Assembly (NCBI GenBank): GCA_949317995.1
Contig: OX439036.1
Location: forward strand, 28,838,354-28,902,353
Reading direction: 5' to 3'
Length of the DNA: 64,000 nt
From: Acholoe squamosa
Taxonomy: Eukaryota > Annelida > Polychaeta > Phyllodocida > Polynoidae
Part shown: positions 35,501 through 44,640 of the stretch, in pieces
Layout: each line of letters begins with the position of its first letter
Numbering within the stretch: the stretch's first letter is position 1
The notes under the pieces: generated by a model
Databases searched by the model: none
The model's input: only the letters and a program-made list of their open reading frames with translations
Told to the model about the DNA's origin: nothing
Position numbers and translations under genes: made by a program

Positions 35501-38500
35501 ATATATTCTCTGTCAGAGAAGTGAACAGTGGCAGAATAATTAAAGTCCCCTAAACCTCGGGAATGCTAGCTGGATTCGCAGTAGCACAAGCACTTAAATC
35601 CGTATATAGATGGTAAATCCACAAACTCATCTCACCTCATTCATCACACTGTATCACCAGTAGAATTGCTCAGCAGTACCTGGCAAACACTGTTATTTAC
35701 ATGAATTATCAATTATGGTATATTTGGCAAGTAATAAGTGTAGTATACATATTTATGTGTAATGACCATGTTCGATTTCTAAGGTCAATTCCTAATTCAT
35801 ACACTGAGAAAATTCTTCCTGACAAAGTGACATGTATACCCATGTCAACTTGATTTGACACAGAGAGCACAGGTCATTGGGACATGTGCACATATGTCAC
35901 CATGACAACTGTAGCACACAGAAATCCTCATATGATTTGACATGCCTTAAAATGCCATGTCATCTGTGAGTTGACCAGGGTCACGGCCATGTCGAAGGCA
36001 CTTGACATGTGATGGTTTGACATACATAATTGTTCTAGGATATTCCACTAGATGGAGCAAGGACTAATCACTACCAAGAAGTACTACCAACACTTGAGAC
36101 ATTTGATGTATCTGTGTCATTTTGTTTTCATGAAGAATAGATCACTAAGGTCTGTAAATACTATCAATGAATGGTAGTGAATTCTATTTCGTTGTTAAAT
36201 CTGCATTTGTTATTGAATATCAAAATAGACACCCACCATCCTGAATACTCCAACTGAAGTGGTTAGACACCTTATGTGTGGGTTAGTGAAAATACCAAAG
36301 GACTGTATTCTAACCCACAATCTATAATCTCAGTATCTACAGTACAGGGAGACATATGGCATTGCCATGCACCTCCATGCCCTTGTCTTATGGACTGCAT
36401 AGAGGTCCTCAGTCAAGTAGGAGTTCTGTAGATAGGAAAAAGTGCCTTAGTGTTGCAGGCCTGTGGGACTATGATATCCCCTGCCTTCTATTATAGGCTT
36501 CCTTTGATTGAACCATTGGTACATAGTTATTGACTGCTCTTGACCCTTACATAATTGTCTCACAGTATTACCTAGCACTCAGGTGAATGGATCAGAAATA
36601 TGTGACGTGTCTTCATTACGCATGTCAAATGGAGTTGACGAACCAAATATGAGAGGGTCAACCTCATTTGACATGCCTTCATACATGTCATCTGGGAGAC
36701 AAATTGTGACCTGTGCAGTATGCGTCAAAGCGATCAGTGTTCTTTTCTCTGTGTATCTTTTCATCTAAACACAGCATAGCCACAGTGCATATCTAATGCG
36801 AGAACGTAATGTAACAAATATCATGAAAATGAATGTTATATTATTTGCATTCAACTACACCCCTTAAAGCTGCTTCTGGTGGTTGCCTCTACCTACCATG
36901 CAGATAAAGGTATCCTTTGGGGCTTCTCAGTAATCCAACTCGTGTGATGAATTAGAATGAAGCCAAGGCACCATGTTGTATTTATAGGAAGAAATAGAAA
37001 ATGCTATTCTTAGATATCATGCGTTCAAACGAATGTCAAAGCCCTTGGGTTCTCTTTTCCATGGAAAGCAGTACAAACATCAGATTTATCCGCGCCCTTC
37101 ATGTTGATTGTCTAAAACGATTTTTAAATATTTAAAACGTGCACGTTCTCACCTTGCCAAAAATATTGTCATCTTATCAAAAAGTAAAAACGTGCATGGA
37201 TGCTTGATCCTCAAAGAGTGCATGTTTGCTATAATGTATGCATTATACTGGGGGTTGTTTGGCAATGCAGTCCAAACAAGTTAGACCGTGCTCCCACAGA
37301 TCAATGATCTCTGAAAGTTTTTAATCAGGTTCTTCCTCGTTTTCTTTTGGTAAGACCCTCCAGAGTGGAAAGACGAAGGGAAACGGAAAGGGATGAAGTG
37401 TAAAGGAAATCGGATCAAAACTTTAACGTGACAATTAAGCTACGATCGTCAGAGTATAAAAAAAGATCAGTATTGTGCAAATAGTGTAGGTGGACAGAGG
37501 CAGAAAGTAGGAAATGGGGAAGGAATACTGGATAGGTAAAATAGCCGAAGATGGCAAGCAGGTCCGTTTTATCATCATGAATTCCTATGTGAAAAAAGGA
37601 AGAAAAAAATCATAGACCATAGACCAGGGGGTTATTTCAATTTATGCTCGCGTCGCAGATTTTGCCTACTAATTGAACAATCCACTATGTCTTCATGGGG
37701 AAGAACTTTTCTAAAGCAGACCTTCATCAGCCACAGCCATGCAAGCGCTAAAAAAGTGCCATCGGCAGCATGATAGAGAGGCTCACTACAATTCAAAAGA
37801 ATCTATTTGAATAACACCCAGTGCTTATAAACCGAGTCAGAGATACGGGTATAGCAGTGTCGCCGAGGCAGAAGGAAAAGATACAGCTTTTCTCCAGCGA
37901 GTAGCACATTGGATTTAAATGTTTCAGAACTCCATACCACCCAGCCTTTCTGGATGAAAAATACTGCTTGGCTGGAGGGCCTATGAAGAGGGGCGTTTTT
38001 AAGGGTCCGGCTGCTGTCACAAACCCTTCTCCTCTAGGGTATATCTCTCTCCTCCAGGCGGGAGAGCCACCTGACCTGGTCACCTCCTTCCCCGTGGTCT
38101 CCAGTGGGCGAAGAACAAGTAGGGACCTGTAATCCGCCGTCGGTTCATGGCGCGACGTGTGAGACGTGCATAGAATCCTTACATAGAAACATAGATCTAC
38201 CCCCCCCCCCACCTTCCCCACCTCTGGTAGAGTCATTTCTGCAGAAGTGCCATAAGCAAACTCTATCTGCTACTGAGTGTCACATTGCAGAAAAGGTAAC
38301 GCTTTTTGTATTCAAAATAATCATGCTAGACTCATATAAGTATCATAAGAAAAATGATGTGCTTAGATTATAAATATTCTTTTTCTGATTTTAATGATTC
38401 TATGCAATATTTCTCAATGGGAAATTCGGTGTTTAGGAATTTTCTTGTGAATGGATTTAGGCTGAGGGCCAATTTCATTCAGGGAATCAGTATGCCTTAG

Positions 38501-41500
38501 TCTACCGGGGCTAATCATATTGTCCAACTACATCATCCATATTGTATTGAATAAATATTACACCACATTCAGAGATTCACTGATAAAATAATACAAGAGA
38601 GAGGATTTTGCTTAATGGATTCTTGGAACTCACATAATAGGTCGAGCGATTCTTGTGCAAATGCAATTGCATACAATTATTTCTACTGAAAAATCCTATT
38701 AAATGGATTGTCTGTGCAGGGAATCTGATACCTTAATGTAATCTAAGACAGAGTCGTGTCTGATAAGATGGATTCTACTCGTATTATTGAACAGGCAGAT
38801 GCTTTTCGGACACAGTGGAAATTCTGTACGGGATCGTCTATGAACACCTTTTGCATTTCTTATCTTTACCTTTTAAGCTGTTCTGTTTGGATAAATGATC
38901 GAGTGGGAAAAAAATTAACACGAGATACTGGGTACATTTGTAGAAATTTTGGAAAATGTCTTGACCTGAAAAGGTGAGGCTCCACTACGCGATTTTTGCT
39001 GAAAATCGGAGCTGTTCTCACAAAAGGTGAGGCTCCACTATGCAATTTTTGCTGAAAATCGGAGCTATTCTCACAAAAGCAGACACAAACACAGATTGTA
39101 GAGTGGTATTTGTTATTATTTCAATGTGTAAATAGAAGATTGAGAGAGCTTTTTGTTTATGTGGGGAAGGCTTTGTGTACAATCTCAGGCACATTTTTGT
39201 AGCCAAAAGATGTTTTGTTTACTAAATCAAGTTGACCTTATGTAAATATTGCAGACTTTCACACTGATGACTCTCTGCAACTCAATATCAGACAGGTTTG
39301 ATTTTTACAGTACAAGACCCTGCGATCTGTGTGACTGCTGTGTTGTTATTTATATTTTGCTGTGTTGATGTTTATATATTGAACTCCCACCCAATCACAG
39401 AGTCTATGCAGGTACAGGTTAGTTGGTAAATATGGCACACAAGGAGAGAGATCACCCATAAAATAACCCCTGAAATCTCATGTTTACAATTTTGAATCTC
39501 ATGTTTACAATATAGGAATGTCAACACCCTATACCTTAGGCACTATAGGGATAAAATTAGGTGAGACTGTACAAAAGAATCGCGTAATGGAGCCTCACCT
39601 AAAAACGGTAGGGATGAAAAGAGAACCTAAATGATGATAAAATGTGAATGAGAGGCGAAATTTGATAAGCAACAAGTAGGATCATATAAAAGGCTAAATA
39701 AAACTAGAAAGAAGAGTAAAACAGAGGAAGAACGATGGTATAAGCACTCTTGTGAAGAAGAGTGACTCCACAGCTATTACTTTATTTTAGGACTCTTACC
39801 CCTGTGCCTAGTGAGTACTTGTTGGAATAGTGTAGGACGGCTGAGGCTAAGATCGATGCGATCTTAGTGCTGGCTAGGAAATGTGAACACAGTCTGATCT
39901 TAAGATCGCTTAATAGGATAAGGTAGAATAATTCCTAAGATCGCTGGGGTTGTGATCCCAGGATGTTTTGAATTAACCTCCTGCTTAATATATAGCCTAT
40001 AGATACTGATGGTGAGGTAGTGGATGGTGGTATGTGGCGGAAGCAGCAATACCACATACTGAGTGAGGTTCGTTAGTGGTATTATGTGCGTGCAACGTTT
40101 CATCAGTCCACACCTAAGCCTTTTAATCTCTACACAGGCCAGTGTAGCTATGGAGAGCAGAGACTGGGAGGTCCCTAATGAGTGGTGATATACTGTGTGC
40201 CCACCATATATATAGGAAATGGCGTCTGTTATCGGACTGAATCAGTACTATGTTTATCCAAGTAATCATGCTCTGTGTGCATATTGTATTTATTTTCTGC
40301 TCGTCGTTAAGCTCTGTAATCCTTCCTATAATAAGATGATGAGGTTACAAGTAAGTCACACAAAAATCATGTGTTTCAGGTCACAGAAATTTAAGTCAGG
40401 TTGCATGTTCCTTCAAATATAGATCTAGGCCACTCTCACGACTCACCGATAGTTGCCGTAACTTCACTAGTCACCTCATATCACCAATTATGACTATACC
40501 AATAAGTTTGGTCTCCTTCGAAAATTGAAAACAGAAGCTAGGGTCGGCTTTTACAAACTAAGCTTTGGCAGTCATGTATATACCTTTCTATTTGTAAAGG
40601 CCCTTAGACTTTTAAATCCTAGTCTTCTAACTGTAGTGAAAATGCACATTTCGGTCAATATCTTATGTTAATATGAAATACATTAAAGCTACCAGCTCAC
40701 ACCCTGCGAGATATCCATCACTATTTTCCAAATTTTAGTCATCACTATTTTCCAAATGTTAGTCAGTAACTGCTCCTCACTCAAAATAACTAGTACACTA
40801 GAGCTTGTACCAATGAGACTGGGCATTAATTCGAGAGGATTACTCCAGAGCTAATACTAAGCATCAATATTAAGTTTTGAAATGATGAAAAAGTCTATAG
40901 CACTAGCAGATCAACAAAGACGTACAGAAATGCAATGCTGAGATATCTTTCATTGTGATGAAATCAATGCCCCTTCTGCAAATGAACTTCAAGAAATGGT
41001 TTTCTTTCCTCTAGTAGTATATTTGTTCTGTAAGGGGATTCCACATTCTCCATCTAGGCACACGTCTCTTCATTATATGGAATCTACAATAGTTCCGTGT
41101 ATCTATACTTCTTCCACTCAATATCTATACGCCAATCGCCTAAAGTACATCTGTAATATGCCCCAACTGGAGACTCCCCGTCCATTTGTAGAGTCGCTAT
41201 GTCTGCGTTCCATACGAGGAATAGCACCAACAAACTGATAAGAACAGTACTGTGAACCCCCTCCCCACCCATCTATAACATTCACAATGAGACGGATAGT
41301 CCACTCTAGCAAACAGTCAAAGAGTAGTCGGTTTCCAAGCTTTAATATCTTCTCACTTGTATATTGCAGTAGAAGCAGTGGTCTATTGGATGGAAATTCT
41401 CTTAGATATATCGGACATTTCCCCTCTGGTTGTGTAGATCTATATGAGGATATGTGAGAGCATCAGAGCTACAGATGATGATATGATGGGATACACAGTC

Positions 41501-41531
41501 ATGCAGATATCTCCCTCTCTGTCTCTTCTGC

Positions 41532-41585
<54 letters not shown>

Positions 41586-41627
41586 TCTCTCTCTCCCTCT
41601 CTCTCTGTCTCTCTGTCTCTCTCTGTC

Positions 41628-41660
<33 letters not shown>

Positions 41661-42220
41661 GTCTCTGTCTCTGTCTCTGTCTCTTCCTCCTCCTCCCCCT
41701 TCCTCTGCATCTTTATCTCTCTTTCTTCCTCTCTCGTGCAAACAGTCCAAAAAAAAAAGGTTATTTACTTGTATGACCTCATCACCCACTGTGCGATCCC
41801 CCTACGCTATTCCCTTTATACCCAAATTCCTCAAGCCCCATTTCATTATTGATATGACGATGCCATTGCTAATCTACATGAATGCCACACCTACCCTGCT
41901 CCAGGCGGCACGTTTTTACACGTGCACATGATGATAGTAGCTCCAACCAGTAGAACGAAGAAGAGGGCTATCTCCACCAGCACCCAGAGTCCGAAGACGA
42001 TGTACTTCTCCTCCTCCGGCAGCTCAGGCTCTATGTCAAGGAACTGGGACGACGAGGGCACCGTCACCATGGAGAAGGTGGCCACGTTGAGCAGTAGCCA
42101 GCCGAGGAAGAGGAGGAGGTAACTGAGACAGCCGCCCATTGCTGATACGTGTTTGGTGTTGTTGTCCACCAGCAGGCTAGGGTCCAGCTCGGGCGGCCCG
42201 CCCCCACTCTCACCGTCCAT
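25206..42220 (-). CDS. TMEM26/TMEM236-like multi-pass membrane protein (three coding exons)
   Basis: Three minus-strand exons (42220-41895, 26843-26489, 25778-25206; 1254 coding bases) give a complete 417-residue protein. Exon 1 ends in phase 2 (GG|GTAGGT) and exon 2 starts with the one base needed (CTTTCTAG|A). Exon 2 ends in phase 0 (CTA|GTAAGT) and exon 3 starts in phase 0 (TTTACAG|GTA). Hydrophobic segments lie at about 31-52, 73-98, 228-247, 285-312, 327-349 and 358-382. The loop between has NSS sites at about 150 and 205 that could be glycosylated if lumenal. The C-terminus is acidic. WVSMLQ (about 230-235) and LLDIPFLILRL (about 335-345) recall the WSMLQ and QDGPFLVVRL motifs I remember in TMEM26, and similar stretches in TMEM236. 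No molecular function is assigned. Intron 1 is about 15 kb, intron 2 is 710 bases. Confidence 0.8.
25779..26488 (-). other. intron 2 of the TMEM26-like gene
   Basis: 710 bases between GTAAGT and TTTACAG. Short frames on the plus strand here are not supported. No repeat structure is evident. Confidence 0.8.
26489..26843 (-). CDS. TMEM26-like gene, coding exon 2
   Basis: It completes codon 109 and encodes residues 110-227. There is a moderately hydrophobic stretch near 117-131, then a long polar loop with two NSS sequons, then VPWSVGVGLVSGVNCVDLL, which may be a membrane or re-entrant segment. The acceptor (TTTTCTCTTTCTAG) and donor (GTAAGT) are both strong. GC content is higher than in the flanks, as expected of coding sequence here. 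Confidence 0.85.
26984..28810. repeat. local segmental duplication interrupted by an LTR-like insertion
   Basis: A 225-250 base block at 27135-27356 recurs at 28561-28810 in the same orientation, sharing AAGACTACCAATAGAAAGAC and TGTCATATGGGAATCTGTCA. A shorter block, AAGCAAATTTCCTAAATTGA, near 26994 recurs near 27369. A related piece with ATAATGCCAAAAGTACAC sits near 28174. The pattern fits a tandem duplication whose second copy was split by the insertion at about 27405-28125. The second copy also carries about 29 extra bases near 28706. All of it lies in intron 1 of the TMEM26-like gene. Confidence 0.75.
27405..28125 (+). mobile_element. probable solo LTR (fossil)
   Basis: This roughly 700-base insertion has LTR-like regulatory order. 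Direct repeats 103 bases apart (ATTGGACAAGTGTGACCTCT at 27570 and 27673) look like U3 repeats. A TATA box, TATATAAAAG, lies at 27794-27803, and AATAAA at 28009-28014. No coding frame is present. The exact ends and a 5-base target duplication were not found, so the boundaries are approximate. It is a broken remnant of an LTR retroelement of unknown family, lying antisense to the host gene in its intron. Confidence 0.4.
28811..31037 (-). other. intron 1 sequence with simple repeats
   Basis: Contains a (CT)n tract at 29291-29335 and a (CA)n tract at 29531-29560. The latter follows a run of C. The remaining frames are short and unrecognised. Confidence 0.6.
31038..31155 (+). mobile_element. 115-bp MITE, copy 1
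   Basis: It begins GCATTTCTTAAGGTA and ends TTAAGAAATACCCC. The interior holds TGTTATTCCTACGGCGATTT and AAGGGAGCAGTCGTA. A diverged inverted copy lies at 33043-33152. The ends ATTTCTTAA and TTAAGAAAT are inverted repeats. The superfamily is not determined. Confidence 0.7.
31156..32654 (-). other. intron 1 sequence, nothing recognised
   Basis: An 80-codon plus-strand frame at 31353-31595 has no recognised domain and no ATG-associated context. I see no other structure. Confidence 0.5.
32655..32967. mobile_element. 313-bp hAT-like MITE
   Basis: It begins CAGGGGCGTAGGAAAAGGGG and ends in the complement of CAGAGGCATAC. The left 30 bases closely match the left end of the element at 22976, so the two belong to one family. 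CAGGGGCG termini suggest hAT. Flanking 8-mers do not match, so the target duplication has decayed or the ends are slightly off. Confidence 0.65.
33043..33152 (-). mobile_element. 115-bp MITE, copy 2 (inverted)
   Basis: Minus-strand copy of the element at 31038-31155, sharing TTAAGAAAT termini and the core GACTGCTCCCTTCAGGTCGT. A C-run (about 33152-33163) directly abuts its end. The two copies face each other across 1.9 kb. Confidence 0.7.
33153..38971 (-). other. intron 1 sequence with minor repeats
   Basis: Around 33990-34270 several degenerate TATAAGCC and TAAGCCGCAC motifs recall the ends of a common animal DNA transposon family (weak). From 35830 to 36030 the motif TGACATG or CATGTCA recurs many times. 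A hairpin with nearly perfect 20-base arms (GCATGTCAAATGGAGTTGAC) spans 36620-36676. A 147-codon minus frame at 37793-38236 is unrecognised and not called. Confidence 0.5.
38972..39600. mobile_element. 570-bp MITE, copy 1, with duplicated left end
   Basis: Termini are AGGTGAGGCTCCACTACGCG on the left and an inverted match, differing at one base, ending AGCCTCACCT on the right. The first 53 bases are tandemly repeated (38972-39024 and again from 39025), so the element appears to have two left ends. AAA flanks both sides, possibly a 3-base target duplication. An internal tandem (AATCTCATGTTTACAAT) lies near 39475-39510. It is more than 90 percent identical by eye to the copy at 42719, so amplification is fairly recent. 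Confidence 0.85.
39601..41528 (-). other. intron 1 sequence, nothing recognised
   Basis: A 25-base tandem pair built on CATCACTATTTTCCAAAT lies near 40729-40765. No other feature is supported. Confidence 0.5.
41529..41685 (+). repeat. (CT)n/(CTGTCT)n microsatellite near exon 1
   Basis: CT repeats pass into CTCTGT and CTGTCT variants over about 155 bases, starting roughly 210 bases downstream of exon 1 of the TMEM26-like gene. Frames over it on both strands are artefacts. Confidence 0.95.
41895..42220 (-). CDS. TMEM26-like gene, coding exon 1
   Basis: It encodes residues 1-108 and two bases of codon 109: an acidic N-terminal tail, then helices 1 and 2 separated by an acidic loop (SSSQFLDIEPELPEEEK). 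The ATG lies seven bases inside the exon, whose acceptor (TTCCTGTATTAACAG) ends at 42228. At least one upstream non-coding exon is therefore expected. The donor at 41894 (GTAGGT) must be used, since an in-frame stop follows at once. Confidence 0.85.
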
Positions 42221-42520
42221 CCGGACTCTGTTAATACAGGAAAAAAGGAGGAGATAATTTGATTTAGATGTTAACCTAAGTGAAAAGGAGATTGAATTAT
42301 TAGGCCAACAAAAATGAAATAAAGAGTGTGCTTCTGTTACAAAAAAAAATCTTGGATCAAATTAAATGACTGAACCCAAGCAAGGATACATTGGGCCAAT
42401 GTTGGCTTATATTGGCCAATGTCGGCTTATATTGGGCCAAGCATGGACAAGCTGATTGGGAAGATGATGAGATTCCAAGAAGTGACCGGTTATAATCGTA
42501 TTCGGATCCACTCAACTTTA

Positions 42521-43302
42521 GGGCCTTTCTCCACTAGGCGACAAATAGCCACAACGACCATCGGTACCGTATATGAGCATGTGAGTGGGGTTGAGGTACC
42601 TCAAAAGGGGACCTCTCAATACCCAGATCGGTACCAAATCGTCTGAAAAAAAAATCAAACAATGTGAATATCGTGACAGATACCTGCATCGATCACGATG
42701 ATCGTATAAGGTGAGGCTCCACTACGCGATTTTTGCCAAAAATCGGAGCTATTCTCACAAAAGCAGACACAAACACAGATTATAGAGTGGTATTTGTTAT
42801 TATTTCAAGGTGTAAATAGAAGATTGAGAGGGCTTTTTGTTTATGTGGGGAAGGTTTTGTTTACAATCTCAGGCACATTTTTGTTGCCAAAAGATGTTTT
42901 TGTTTACTAAATCAAGTTGACCTATTGTAAATATTGCAGACTTTCACACTGATGACTCTCTGCAACTCAATATCAGACAGGTTTGATTTTTACAGTACAA
43001 GACCCTGCGATCTGTGTGACTGCTGTGTTGTTATTCATATTTTGCTGTGTTGATGTTTATACATTGAACTCCCACCCAATCACAGCGTCTGTGCAGGTGC
43101 AGCTTAGTTGGTAAATATGGCACATAAGGAGAGAGATCACCCATAATATAACCCCTGAAATCTCATGTTTACAATTTTGAATCTCATGTTTACAATATAG
43201 GAATGTCAACACCCTATACCTTAGGCACTAAAGGGATAAAATTAGGTGAGAATGTACCAACAAATCGCATAGTGGAGCCTCACCTATAGTGGAGACAGGC
43301 CC
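42521..43302. mobile_element. Harbinger-type MITE carrying a nested MITE
   Basis: The outer ends GGGCCTTTCTCCACTA (42521) and its inverted partner TAGTGGAGACAGGCCC (to 43302) are flanked by TTA on both sides (42518-42520 and 43303-43305). TTA/TAA target duplications and GGGCC-type ends are typical of PIF/Harbinger elements. Removing the nested element leaves an outer element of about 215 bases without coding capacity. Confidence 0.75.
42719..43285. mobile_element. 570-bp MITE, copy 2, nested
   Basis: Second copy of the AGGTGAGGCTCCACTA family, with the single normal left end. It lies inside the GGGCCT element, with ATA on both sides. The ends and 3-base flanks are compatible with a second Harbinger-like family. 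Its internal sequence matches the 38972-39600 copy along its length. Confidence 0.85.
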
Positions 43303-43305
43303 TTA

Positions 43306-44640
43306 GTTTTTATAATTCATAGAATCTTGGACATGCTGTGTGTGGAAGGAAATAAGAAGAGCAACATGTTTGTGGAAAGGGTACGTAACCTTCTATCCGT
43401 AACAAATTTCAAAGCTTTTAGATGCGATGAATGAGAAGCGGAATAAAGTAGATCTTATTCGCTCTGCCTCTCAATCCCTCTTCCCTGGCCCTCTTCTCCC
43501 TACCTTCTTCCCCAGAACCCTAATTCATACACCTCTTGACACCGATTTCCATTAGCACCTCCTCACCAATCTGTTCACTGATATTCACCCACATCCTCTC
43601 CTGCAATCTTTGTGTCTTAACTTGTGTGATCCTGTTTTCTACTCACTGCCTTCCTCCTGTCCCTTTTATGCTCCATCCATTTCGCCCCACCTGTTTTCTG
43701 CAGCCGTAGTCGAGTTAACCATCTGATGAAGTCCTAATGAGGCCGTTACCAGGGCAGCAGATTCTGCACTGCTAGGTCCTCCCCACATTCATCCCCACTC
43801 ACCCAGCACCCATCACCATCATGCGGCCTTCCCAGCCCCCGCCCTCAGCAACCTACAGTCCTACTCCCTAGGTGATCTATTCAAAGAACTAGCGTCTGCA
43901 ATGCCTACATTTCATACCATGTCCCTTAGTAAATGATTCTCCCCAGACCATTGCCATTTGTCAACGTTCTTGACAGTGCAAACTAGTCAGGTGCATGAAT
44001 GTTAGGATATGGCCTTAATTAAGGCGAATATATTTGATTTCGAAGGCCGCCAATTGGGTTTCTACTGTATAATGTAATCATAGGTCACGTGGGGTAACTA
44101 TACTAATCCATTATAATTGATGCCTTACCATCGTATGCCGTCATAAAACCAGTTAGGACACAGTCAGCAAGGAAATTAGCTCTGCTCAGCATATATGGAG
44201 AGTTTAGGTTTTGCTTACAAGTAAACTGTACGTGTAGTAAGTAACCCCATGCGTTAGTATCACGCATGCATGTTGCCCCACAATTTGTAATTTCAGCCTC
44301 TATAACGGAATCTTCTACATTTTGTCATAGACGTTGCAAGTAAGCAAAGTGTATGGCAACATACCATTCACAATCCTGAGCAGTTCCCTCCTTCATCATT
44401 GGCAAGGCAGCAAGTTCAAGTCCGTCCATGCCAAGGAAACTACATGGTGAATATCTCACTGTGGCTTAACATAATCATACAAACTGAAATGACAAGGTGT
44501 GAATGAGAAAATGCAAAAGCTTTGACTTCAGCTTTCATGCTGCAATTAACCGAGATTCCCAATTGGCTCTTATTATCAATGTGTGCATGATATTATTTAG
44601 AGGATATATCAGCTTTATTGATGCACGAGTTGACTTTAGA
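43306..44640. other. upstream flank of the TMEM26-like gene, no gene recognised
   Basis: A pyrimidine-rich stretch at about 43460-43860 has no coding frame of interest. No promoter or non-coding exon could be pinned down, although the acceptor at 42228 implies one somewhere upstream. Confidence 0.5.

Noticed and set aside
36579-36768. Two 61-codon frames of equal length on opposite strands
   Set aside because: Their symmetry results from the hairpin at 36620-36676, not from coding.
37793-38236. 147-codon minus-strand frame
   Set aside because: No recognised domain, an overlapping frame on the other strand, and no clear splice or start context; the length alone is not convincing.
41402-41789. 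Open frames of 96-110 codons on both strands
   Set aside because: They translate a CT/CTGTCT microsatellite into Leu-Ser or Arg-Glu-Asp repeats; they are simple-sequence artefacts.
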